Position numbers and translations under genes: made by a program. Positions 41,276-51,360 of a stretch of DNA of 64,000 nt are shown in pieces. Location: assembly GCA_029891345.1 (NCBI GenBank), contig CM057002.1, positions 60,626,777 to 60,690,776 on the forward strand, given 5' to 3'. Within the stretch, counting starts at the first letter, position 1. Each line of letters opens with the position of its first letter. This DNA comes from Dryococelus australis (Eukaryota; Arthropoda; Insecta; Phasmatodea; Phasmatidae). The notes below the pieces were generated by a model. That model made no database searches and had not been told where the DNA came from. It worked only from the letters and a program-made list of their open reading frames with translations.

Positions 41276-42030
41276 CATTAATAATAAACACTTCTTTTTT
41301 TTTAATGGCAGGATTTAGGAATGTAGCCTTCTCTTACAGTTAACCACACAATACCACCTCACAATATCACACATGCCTAATAGTTACAACTATAGTGAGA
41401 ACATTAGATCCGCCAACAATGCATATATTATTACAACTAGCTACAACTGAGAATGCTAATAGAGAACAATATCAACTTCAAACAAAGCCAAAACAATTTA
41501 AATGAAATAGTTTCGTTTATTTTCACTTAAACAATTAGCAGCAGTCACAGCTTAATCTACCTACCAAAAAGGGTTCTCATGTATGTTAAGAATCTACACG
41601 AATACACAATTAATTATGACTACGTAACTTAGACATACATATATTGTCCTAACATAACAAGCCCTATGCTCTGTTGCGTGCTGAGAAATTGGTTTTAAAT
41701 TTATATCACTAGTATAATTGAATTGTTTTCATCAAAACTGAATTATAGTGTATTTCCGTGTGCGTCTTGTTTATTAAGTAGTTTATTTTTGGCGCAATCG
41801 TGTGAGTTGTGCATAAAATAATTATGAATAAAAGTACGAAAAGATGAGTAAGATCGTTGGTTTCAATATTTGAAATTATTTGGAATTTAAAATTTCGTTT
41901 TCTTTCATATGCAGTACACTTAACGTTAGCAAATATCACTCAGAAAAATGCCTAACTCAAAAGAATAAATAGATCAAAACTATTTTGCTGTATCTTATTT
42001 AATATAATATTTTATTATATTATATACTAG
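41276..42030. other. AT-rich, no gene
   Basis: No coding region or repeat recognised. Confidence 0.4.
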
Positions 42031-42615
42031 GGGCCCAGATCGTGACCTCATTCTTTGTATTGTCACGGGACTAGAACAGTTACCATCTAAAAAAATTTGG
42101 TTGTCATACAAAAACTGAAAGAATTATTGCATAGATATATGTAAGTAATAATGAAATCATGTGAAATTATCTCAACATTGAAGCGACTACGGCCCGTTTA
42201 ATATTTTTCTATCCAATTGGCCACTGCAGCCCCACTTAACATAGTTCTATCCACTGAGCCACTAAGGCCCCACGTGGAATCGCTCTATCCACTGAACCAC
42301 TGTGGCCCCACTTAATTAACTCAACATTGAAGCGAGACATTTAAAATAAACAAAAATGATATACCATTACCTTCATATCTCTATGCAATATTCTCTATGC
42401 ATTAATACAAAAAGAAATTTAAATTAGTTTTTAGGGTAAAAGGTAATGATTACGTAATCTTAACTTGGTTAAATTCGAACTTGGCCTGTATTTTACCCTG
42501 AGGAATCGCTTTGCAAAATTTTAAGAACTTCTGTTGAGTTTCAAGGGACTTAAAGGCATTAAAGACGGACAGACATACAGACAGAGATCGTCTACTTATT
42601 ATATAGGATTATAAT
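42031..42615 (+). repeat. Possible non-autonomous retroelement with agacaga-rich 3' end
   Basis: The segment ends AAAGACGGACAGACATACAG, acagagatcgtctacttattatatagg, a tail style common to arthropod RTE-linked short elements. It encloses the tRNA-like 38-bp repeats at 42,191. The 5' limit is uncertain, though TATTATATACTAGG/TATTATATAGG flanks suggest a duplication of a TA-rich target. Confidence 0.35.
42191..42304 (-). repeat. 38-bp tandem repeat, three units, resembling a tRNA 5' half
   Basis: Three units of exactly 38 bases. On the minus strand the first reads CACAGTGGTTCAGTGGATAG, then agcg, like a tRNA D-arm/A box. The copies become progressively more diverged towards 42,191. Confidence 0.75.
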
Positions 42616-44290
42616 ATTGTCTTAGATATTCTGAAAATCAATAATTTTAACTGGCATTCGAATAGAATATACTTGAAAATGTACGGTTGTAAGACACGAT
42701 AACGTGATAAAATGTACTTGAAAATGTTAATTCTGCCACTGAAAATATTCTTAGACTTATCGTAAAAGCCAGTAAATTCAAATAGCAATTAATTATAGTT
42801 CAAAAGCCTTAAACTGAGTTTTAAAATAATATTCTCTCAGCGCGGCCAGCTTCGGATGCATGAGAAACTTTATGCCACGGTTACTGTATAGTTGTCTGTT
42901 TTGTGGTCACGGACTTTAAACTACGTTACTGTCCCAAACTATGACTTGGATGCCAAAAATGTTACTAAAATATTTCTTACATCTCCAAAGATAGTTTTGA
43001 TATGTTGACTTCTGGGTATCTTGGTTATTCGGGGGACTAATCAAACAAAAAGTTATTATTTTAATATTTGCGATATCGCTATCGAAAACAACATTATATA
43101 ATACGCCATTTCAGTGATAATATTTTAAGGCCCCTTCCTAGACTGTACCCAAGGTAATTTTTACACAAATACTTGTCTTCATGGTCCAAATATGTAAGTG
43201 ATAACACTGACGAATTCTAATATGAAAATTCGGGTCCCAGCGATCTCGAAATCTCCCATAACCGCGGGCTGTTCCTAAACGTTATTTCATTTTTCCTTTG
43301 TTAGCTACAAATCCAAAGAAAACGGTGCTCATAAACATGTAAATGCTAAAGCATACAACAAGGACAACACGAACTTTACAATATGTTATATAATCATTGA
43401 GGTCTATTATACCCATAGCTGTATAACAGATAGAGGTTGCATCTGCTATAAGAGACTGTAAGAAAGGAAGGGTGTGTTTAAGATGGGTCATGTGACTTTA
43501 GGAAGATTGCGCAGTGGCGAGCCTTGTCGGACGCACCTTCGTGACACACGCTCCAGGGAGCGAATGGTGCGTTCGGAACCTGTCACGTGACTAAGAAAAC
43601 ACTGTACCATATTGAACACACTTTTATGACGCCACGCCCCTCTAGTGTATTATACCTCTATGATATGTTGGTAAATAAAACGTGATCATATTAAATTCTG
43701 ACATTTCAGTGGCTGGTGTCATGAATAATTACGTTAATATTACAGAATATACATAAAAATTCAGATGAACAGTTACATCATAATTAACATTGTGCGTAGA
43801 TTCAACTATTCTCTTGATAAAATTATGAATTGTCAAACGTAAACAAATAATTTCATCATATTTTGATGTACTTTCAGTGCCACGTGAATTTAAAATGCAC
43901 AACAATTAAATAATAATTATAAGTGTGATAACAATGCAGACATACAAGTTATCTGTCTCTCGCAGTACAGAAATAATAAAAAAATAACACAAAATCTGCC
44001 ACAGGACCACACATCGTATTTTTATCGTATTACAGCATTCTGCCACTGTACTAGACATACTCTCATGACATTAGGTAGTAGACACAGTCCAGTTCAGTCC
44101 CACGAAAATATATATATAATATTTGAATAGTATCCATTTTGTTTAAATAATTTCAGGCGCATGCTAAGGTTGCAAACAGGTCATTTAATTATGTTGTTAG
44201 ACACTCATGAGGAAACTTAACACTTAATAATGTACAAGCATTGCATCACAAAATAAAATTACTGGAATAATTCATATCTTATATGTTTAT
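42616..44290. other. AT-rich, no gene
   Basis: No coding region recognised. 43,525-43,585 contains loosely inverted ggacgcaccttcg/cgaatggtgcgttc boxes. Confidence 0.35.
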
Positions 44291-44399
44291 AATATTTATC
44301 TTGTCGATAACGTAAAATTAGAAAAGGTTGTATCACATAAATTCTTAAAACCTATTAAATGTACACATACATACAATAACTTATACGAGAAACAAACAA

Positions 44400-45077
44400 A
44401 AGTATGCTGTCTCCTTTTCTTCAAAGCCTGTAGGGCTTCCAGAATATAAGGTGTATCCTGAACTGGCAGTGAACGTCGGTGGCATGTATCGACAAGATCA
44501 GGAAGAAGCCAGTCTAAATACAATCTTTGTAGTTTCGCTTGCATTTCCTCACACCAAAACTTGTCATCTTCATATATTAGCTCTGTCTTTATCCCCAGCG
44601 CTGTCCAGATTCCATAGTAACACTTGGTCCGTTTGGTTATGTGAAGTTGTCCCTGAACTTGAAAGAAATGCTTGTGTTTCCTGTTAATGCCAGTAATTTT
44701 AGTTTTGTCTTTGTTTACATTCCAAAACGTTACTTTTCTGGAAAAATAGCTGCTTCTGGGGTGACATTCTTTGCTGAAGAAGGACACTTCACTTCAATTA
44801 TAGCATCAAAGTCTACTAAACCATCAGGTGTAGCACCTAAGTATGGAACGTCTTCATCGACAAAAAGACCACGTTCTGTTATATTTACTTTAAGAAAGTT
44901 CACAATATCCGCTAGCGCATCTTTTTCGTTGTCCCTTCCACACTGTAAGGCACCAGAATCAATTTTTGTATATAGTAGCTGCTTTACAAAATTCTGGCAA
45001 CTTGTTTCTGGTCGCCTGCAAAAAACTGTCCCAAAATTTGATGCAGTTAACAATTTTCTTCTTTCTTCCAACCATAA

Positions 45078-45140
<63 letters not shown>

Positions 45141-45170
45141 GTACTGTTGCTCGTTCTAGTTCTGCAATTT
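44400..45170 (-). pseudogene. YqaJ-type (PD-(D/E)XK) exonuclease domain of a Mutator-like/YqaJ fusion, decayed
   Basis: On the minus strand the frame KDEIAELERATVLQ enters a GA microsatellite and re-emerges one base out of frame as LEERRKLLTASNFG. The YqaJ recombinase layout follows: TSCQNFVKQLLY, GRDNEKDAL, the metal-binding ATPDGLV Asp and the IIEVKCP Glu-x-Lys pair, all intact. A frameshift at about 44,735 precedes HFFQVQGQLHITKRTKC and LPDLVDTCHRRSLP, the normal end of this family. YqaJ proteins are exonucleases known from phages. In insects the domain occurs fused to a Mutator-like transposase, whose remains lie directly upstream at 45.27-47.55 kb. The microsatellite break and frameshift make this copy dead. 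Confidence 0.75.
45087..45137. repeat. (CT)n microsatellite inside decayed coding sequence
   Basis: 51 bases of uninterrupted TC, flanked on its left by a C run. On the gene strand it would encode alternating Arg and Glu. Confidence 0.95.
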
Positions 45171-45267
45171 CGTCTTTTGTACAAACCAGAGACTTGAGAA
45201 AGTCATGTTTCTTTTCTTTATAAATGGGTTAGGATAGATCTGGTTTTTGAGCATTAGGCCCATAATG

Positions 45268-46200
45268 TTAGTCATGTGCATGGCGCGTGTTTGTATACCT
45301 ATTTTCTCTTCTCATGGGCCTGGTCCTCGTGCGACGTTTCTGGATTGAACGCAGTCGACTTGTTTCATGTAGTTTGGTGTACTTCCCAGGACTTGTATCA
45401 GTGCACAGTGCCTTGTGGAGTAAGTGTAGAGGCCTGTGCGTGTTGTGAGACACGAGTGCTGCAGTGCAGCGACCTTGGTAAGAGCGCTCCTGAGTGTAAT
45501 TTACACGTTTCCCACCAACAAATTTGGCAACAAGAGAAAAAAATTGTTCGACTATGTTGCTCGTCAAATTCTTCAACAAACTCCGGCAGTGATCGGCGAG
45601 GCAACTAATAATTTGTACAGAAGTGTATAGAGCCCTGCTGCTGTAAGTTCTGGCACATAGTTCACCTCTTTAGCACCGGAACAAAAATAGCCAATTTCTT
45701 TGCAATTCCGGTGTTCCCCAAATATGTGACTGGGAGAGTTAATTTTGTGCTGCTCGTTATGTGGCAGCTTTTTGCACTGCTGTCCTGAATTTTAAAATAT
45801 TCGCTCCAATTATCTGGCGCAGTTTCACATTTCCTAGTTTCCCATTTTTTACCAAATCTTTCAACTTGGTAACATAATTTCTTAGAATGTGGTTCGTACA
45901 CTCTATCTTCTCCACTGTAAGATCGTCGTATGGTCTTGCTTGCAGTATTTTTGCATAAATATTTGCATCTCCATCAGAAATAAGAATCCCATATTTGACC
46001 CCATACATTCCCATGCTAGATACAAACCCATCGACAATAATATCAGATTCCATGCTTGAAGAGCTGCCAATAAAGTTCTTATAACAAGTGCTTTGTTTAA
46101 CTGCGACACCTGCATTTTCAGCTCTTTTGCACAAAGTGCAGTACTTATTCCTCCACCCTAGGAAAATTACTTTTCCAGTTCGAAATCCCACAATAGCTGC
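45268..46200 (-). pseudogene. Mutator-like transposase, catalytic and C-terminal part, decayed
   Basis: The minus strand from 46,200 reads AAIVGFRTGKVIFLGWRNKY, then CTLCKRAENAG (zinc-like CxxC), SSMESDIIVDGFVSSM and MYGVKYGILISDGDANIY (the conserved DGD acid motif). It continues with ARPYDDLTVEKIECTNHILR. Stops appear after VQKAAT. After a frame change, FGEHRNCKEIGYFC is followed by NYVPELTAAGLY, then a shift into FSLVAKFVGGKRVNYTQ and SPGKYTK. This is the Mutator-like transposase module that in insects precedes a YqaJ nuclease. The 46,200 start immediately follows what looks like a damaged splice acceptor. At least two stops and two frameshifts. Confidence 0.75.
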
Positions 46201-46202
46201 CC

Positions 46203-47244
46203 GAAATGAAAGAAAAATTGACCAGGTGAATATTTATTACAATAAAAAGTACGGTAAGTTAATGATGAATAGAGCTAATCAAAATGCAAATTAAATTTCA
46301 TAGTGTTACGATAGTTGTGAATGGTTAAATATGATAAAATACTAGGCGTACTTTCGCGGCTGAATCGGCAGCAGATCGTTAGCATTCCGTTTACATCAGT
46401 TAGCAACGAAGCGTACGCATCGCACAAAAACGTCGACTTAGAGAGGGAATTTTGAAATAATGTTTGGTCTACCACATGGTCAGATACAAAGAGCAGAAAT
46501 TTCGGACGATGAAGAGGACCTTTGATTGTATTATCAATACTGGGTTTCCCTCGCGGTTTCACAAACAACTCAGTCGTGTATTATATATGCTAATCTTAGA
46601 ATTTGTTAGTATCTGTTCTTGAATGGAATCAGCTCTGACACATTTCAGAAATATCTTCCGTGTTCGTGGCGAAAAAAAAAAAAAAACTTTCAGAAAGAGT
46701 CAATGGGATTTCTAAATAAACTGAGAAGCAGCAACTGCTTTGGCGGAAAGGAATTTATATTTAAAATGTACTATTGAGAATGAAACATATGTTCAATAGG
46801 TGTATGAAGAAATACGCTATTGACGTTTATGTCCAAGAATCTTACAAAAAATATAATCAAAATTAAAAGTCAGTTAAGGCAAATATCGCTACTGACTAGT
46901 GCCTCTTGGAGGCACATTTATTGAATTAGAAGTAACACAGGGCATGTTAGATAAATAGTATGCAAGGACAAAAATACTATACTGTTTTTTTATCGATCTC
47001 CCTAATAGCCACACGGTTATTTTGCAAGGGACAGGATTTTTTGTTGATTTCCTCAACAAGTGATACTGTATTAAAGTATAGAATCTCCTGCCGTGTGACT
47101 CGTCGTTCTTAATGCTACGAGATCACAAGGAAAAAATATTTCTGTAAATATTATCGTTTTAAATTGTTTCTGATAAGAACATTCCTCAGCAAAATGCTTT
47201 AATCTCTGAATTCGCAACATTGAAATGTCAAGTGGAAAACTCAC
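46203..47244 (-). other. Inferred intron of the Mutator-like/YqaJ pseudogene
   Basis: Begins with GTGAGT on the minus strand and ends in a pyrimidine-rich TTTTTCTTTCATTTC followed by GG instead of the expected AG at 46,202-46,201. AT-rich, with no recognisable coding segment. Confidence 0.5.
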
Positions 47245-47545
47245 CACTCCAGACAGAGAACTGTAGTTGTTCCTAAAAGAACGCTTCGGCCAGCTGCCAT
47301 CTGCAACAACTGTTAGAATATGAACTCCGTTTTTGTCCATTTCTCCATGCTCGACAGCTAATTTGGCTCCTTCTTCAGCAGCGCGCTTCATTTCCTCAAG
47401 TGCTGTTCGCTCGAAACCATCAGATACTTTGTCTTGATATCTTGAGAATGTTTTGGTTGCCATACTTGGTATATTCATCGCTGATGTCAGTTCATCTAGG
47501 ACAGAAAACCCAGATCCTGATGCAACACATCCCGCAGGTTACACA
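47245..47545 (-). pseudogene. Mutator-like transposase, upstream exon-like part
   Basis: Minus strand: PAGCVASGSGFSVLDELTSA, then MNIPSMATKTFSRYQDKV, KLAVEHGEMDKNGVH and TVVADGSWPKRSFRNNYSSL, ending SGV at a strong donor GTGAGT (47,244-47,239). The VADGSW box is the first conserved acid segment of Mutator-like transposases of this group. Its natural continuation (AAIVGFRT) lies at 46,200, so an intron of about 1.04 kb is inferred. The frame is not open further upstream than about 47,545, and no start codon with an intact N-terminus is seen. Confidence 0.7.
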
Positions 47546-47985
47546 TTCTACATGTGAAGGAAATAACACTTCGTATACCACGATGAACTTCACGAAAAAC
47601 AAACGTATCGCTCTATTTGCAACTGAATGGTCCATGATTTTATAACTTTCTAATTGTGTTTAATAGATTATTGATATCAACAATTCTTCTACCAGTGAGT
47701 TCCAATGCATTCATTTTTTGCACTAGAACAACTTACTTCCACCACAAGGTTTTCATTATGTAAACTATAACAGCAAATCGATTCAGTGGGTCCTCTTTCT
47801 TGCTGTACAGTATGCTTATCGTCAAATGTCACTGATTCGTCGGAAATGCTATAGTGACAAACATAAGTTTCTACATCTTGTGATACAGCTATTTCCTTGT
47901 TGTCTGCTTCACCGCTAAGGAGTGGCTATGGCCAGTCAACTTGGTCGATATAGCACAATTTGTTGATAGGGCATGCCTGTGCCAA

Positions 47986-48348
47986 GTCGACTTCACCAGT
48001 GGAGCATGGCCGTGACAAGTCGACTTCACCAGTTGAGCATGGCCCTGACAAGTCGACTTCACCAGTGGAGCATAGCCCTGACAAGTCGACTTCACCAGTG
48101 GAGCATAGCCCTGACAAGTCGACTTCACCAGTGGAGCATGGCCATGACAAGTCAACTTCACCAGTGGAGCATAGCCCTGACATGTCGACTTCACCAGTGG
48201 AGCATGGCCATGACAAGTTAACCTCACTAGTGGAGCATGGCTCTGACAAGTCGACTTCACCAGTGGAGCATGGCCGTGACAAGTCGACTTCATCAGTGGA
48301 GCATGGCCCTGACAAGTCAGCTTCACCAGTGGAGCATGGCTGTGCCAA
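47986..48348. repeat. 33-bp minisatellite, 11 units
   Basis: The unit AAGTCGACTTCACCAGTGGA, then gcatggccctgac, is repeated 11 times with scattered substitutions (gtcgac/gtcaac, tggcc/tagcc). Because 33 is a multiple of three and units lack stops, several frames on both strands remain open as 11-residue repeats, such as DKSTSPVEHGP on plus and GEVDLSGPCST on minus. Each unit contains a SalI-type GTCGAC palindrome. No start context, signal or domain supports a real protein. Confidence 0.95.
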
Positions 48349-48568
48349 GTCTACCGGTATTGTGATAGTCGCTTCATGTGATCTGATAAAAAAAGACAAA
48401 CGCGGATTGAATGTATGCTGTAAGCAGGCAGTTATACCTAGATTATAGAAGTGTCATCCATTAATTCAAGCAAATATTCCTGATGTTTCAATCATTGTAA
48501 TAATTTGGTTCATTGGGTTTTTTTAAAAAGAACTAACGATTAATTTCATTCCGAATACGAGTCATAAG
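48349..48568. other. AT-rich, no gene
   Basis: Nothing recognisable. Confidence 0.4.
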
Positions 48569-48848
48569 TAGGGACACCCGAATTTCGCGAAAATATTTCC
48601 GCAAATGGTGGATTTCAATACCCTATGGGCATACCAGCAGTCTTGTTTTGCTTATTGGAGGCGTGTCTTTGTGACAAAACATTTACTTACTCGACTGGCC
48701 AACCAGAATTAGGTTACTCTAATACTGTACATCTGTGATTCGTGGGCACATGCCTAAGTCGTGTAACACCTAGCTAGTGAATCTGAGCTAAAGTGTTAAT
48801 AAATACAAATGGTCATAAAATCTTTTCGCGAAATTCGGGTGTCCCTAG
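48569..48848. mobile_element. hAT-type MITE (280 bp)
   Basis: Left end TAGGGACACCCGAATTTCGC and the inverted right end with the same sequence form terminal repeats of about 25 bases. The 8-bp flanks GTCATAAG (48,561-48,568) and GTCGTGAG (48,849-48,856) match at 6 of 8 positions, the hAT duplication length. The interior resembles 27.79-28.05 kb. Confidence 0.75.
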
Positions 48849-48856
48849 TCGTGAGC

Positions 48857-49944
48857 AATCTGTGAGTACGTGTTCGTGTGCTTTTAGCTGTTAATTACGA
48901 CAAGGGTGCAGCTGACTTACTAATTAGAAGCCGTCTAAGAAAATTAAGACAAGTATCGACAACGGTGGTTCGCAAATTTTATGAAGATCTTCTGGGTCTG
49001 GAATTACTTCGAAGGTGTAAGTTTCAACATGGTTGTGAGCAGTACAGTACAAAAACTATACACATTTCCGACAGTTATTTTAATTTTCCTGGACAAAATA
49101 CGACGAAATTTATTTAGAAACAAAGCCAAGGTCTTATTCAAAACAGCACATGATTTGACAATGAATTAACAGTTTGTTGTTAAAACGAGGACCCTATATT
49201 CATAACTTCTACATTCTCTTTGTTACCGTAGTTTAGCTGCAATTCTAAAATTCTTCTGCACATGCGATTTGTGCACATTTTACCAGTATGAGTTTCAATA
49301 AGCAGCTGGAGCGCTTTCCGTATAGAGCCCCTGCCCTAGCATTGACACGTTTAAAAATAAACCTTTTTAAAAAGTATCTGTGTAAAAATCACATTTAATT
49401 GAATCAAGACACAACTTGTATACACTCAGTTTATATTGCAATAAATGAGGAAAAGTAGCCATATTGCTTGATATTTTATACTCGTTATAAATTAACATTG
49501 TTTCTTTCTATGTTCAGTAGAGTAGAGTGCAGTTGTTGAAAGAACTTGTGTAAAATGAAAATAAAATTAGATTTGCAACTTCTTTACAGTTTCACATGGC
49601 AGATGCATGGATGTTAGTCACTGTGCTCACACAAAGTTAACAGTTACATTTAGCTGTTAAAGTATACACAATGCACGGAAATAAGACAGCCAGCAGGACT
49701 TCCAGAAGCGTTAAACAAAAATTAATTGCAGAACACCGACTTGTTAGGCTTGTGGGATCGTCCCAGAAGGCGAGGCGCTTGAAATTAGATTATATATTAG
49801 ACTTCACTTCCCTAGAGGAGCCTTTCCACTGAATCGTGTTCGGCGAGCACTACGTAGCTATGTTTACATACCTACCGAGGGTTGAAAGAAGAAAGAGATT
49901 ATAATAAAATCTCTGCTTGTAAACGGTGGTGAGAGAATTGAGTT
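48857..49944. other. No gene supported
   Basis: AT-rich. Short plus-strand frames near 48,900-49,160 are unrecognised. Confidence 0.3.
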
Positions 49945-49949
49945 AATTA

Positions 49950-50105
49950 GAAGTTTGGACGGCTATTAACATCTATGCTAAGATCTTTAGAGCCGATGAG
50001 AGATGAATGAGGCGGATACGGAGAAGCGCCTTGGAATGCAATGACGCGGAAGAAGGGAAACCGAAGATCTCCGAGAAAACCCGTCGACCTACTGCGTCGT
50101 CCAGC
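49950..50105 (-). mobile_element. SINE-1, head-truncated copy
   Basis: Plus strand: AGTTTGGACGGCTATTAACA, then gatctttagagccgatgag (tail), gagaagcgccttggaatg, and GATCTCCGAGAAAACCCGTC (core). The tRNA-like head is missing. Confidence 0.7.
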
Positions 50106-51245
50106 CCCAAAAGTAATATTTACAGTTAATGAATACTGCCCAGTATCTCTGCTCTGTATCTTTCACCACATGAAAAATTAGTACTGCTGGAATGTGATTC
50201 CGACATGGCATCAACTAATTGTGGCCTCCGATTTTCCATAAATACACTCTTCTGACACCTTTTCTCAACCTAAACTGTATTCCCAATGTAAACGGTCCTG
50301 AGTTAATTACATAGGATTTTAAGAGTATTCCAGGTCTAATTAGAGACAAATATCAGCTCTGTTCTGTCAGCTTTAAAATACTTTGCCACAGTTCTCTATG
50401 GACACATGAGAGCTATTGTTAAATCTAGACTTATAATCGTAGCTTCTCTTGTATATTGTCCGAAACACTGTGCAGAAAATCTCAGTAAGTACTGAAATAA
50501 AAAGGGTGATTTTACGCTAATGGGAACCAAAAACAGATACAGAGCAGAGCTGAAAAGAGGATGCCCGGATAGGGATTCAAACCCCGGCCCTGCAGAATGA
50601 TAGCTCAGTGTTTACTACTATTACTGCTTGCTCGGTTAGTTTGATTTTACTTGTTCAGCTTTCATTAGGACAGAAACAACTAATCAAGCTTAGTCAGTTA
50701 ACAAAGAATTTAGTTAGAATGTGAATGTCAGATAATGGTATTATTCAGTGTTGTCATTAGATATACGTAGGCTACATATATACACATACATACCGCGAGC
50801 CAGTGATATTAGTTAAATTCATTAGTCACATTATCAATGCCATTTTACACTCGTTTCAATAAAGATGTATGAAAACTCTAACCTACTTGCACAACCACCA
50901 AAAATTATGTTTATACATCAAATAAGTTAATTGTGACTAGCATTTCGTCGCATTCACTTATACAATCCAGAAAAAAAACGAAATACTGCTTATAAGCATA
51001 GTTTATAATAAGTATAATTTTATTACATTTCGTTTTTAAATGTGCAAAAATTTCGCAATATTTAATTTATAAGCTCTCAACTATAATTTTTTCTTTTTAC
51101 TTTGGAATACTACTGCATTTGCGTAAAATTCAAACCGCTTAAATCTATGATTAATCAGACATAAGCAACAGTATTGAGATAACTTTAGTCAATTTCGAAA
51201 ATCACCATAAGGAACCGCATATTTCTGTTATTAAATACTATTTTT
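50106..51245. other. No gene; one tRNA-like B-box segment
   Basis: AT-rich. 50,560-50,640 carries GGATAGGGATTCAAACCCCG, a minus-strand B-box-like sequence with an A-box-like partner (actgagctatcattctgc), possibly an old SINE head. Confidence 0.3.
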
Positions 51246-51251
51246 ACTTAC

Positions 51252-51360
51252 CTTTTTGTCCCCACCACTCGTAAAGTGAGTTCCCTTAGCTTCTTTTCCG
51301 CCATGCAGAAATAAGCACGTGTCCTCTATCCCTGCTCTTTTTAAATCGTGTCTTGTTACC
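51252..51360 (-). CDS. Weak candidate exon with strong donor
   Basis: The minus strand reads VVTRHDLKRAGIEDTCLFLH, then GGKEAKGTHFTSGGDKK, up to a consensus donor AAG|GTAAGT (51,251-51,246). The upstream limit is undefined, and a second frame (MAGDTAMGGNKTRFKK) is also open over part of it. No family recognised. It could be a chance frame or a piece of a transposon gene. Confidence 0.2.

Noticed and set aside
47986..48348. CRISPR array
   Set aside because: Units are directly tandem with no unique spacers, and the genome is eukaryotic.
47889..48448. Open frames of 145-162 codons on both strands
   Set aside because: Produced by the 33-bp minisatellite, whose unit is a multiple of three.
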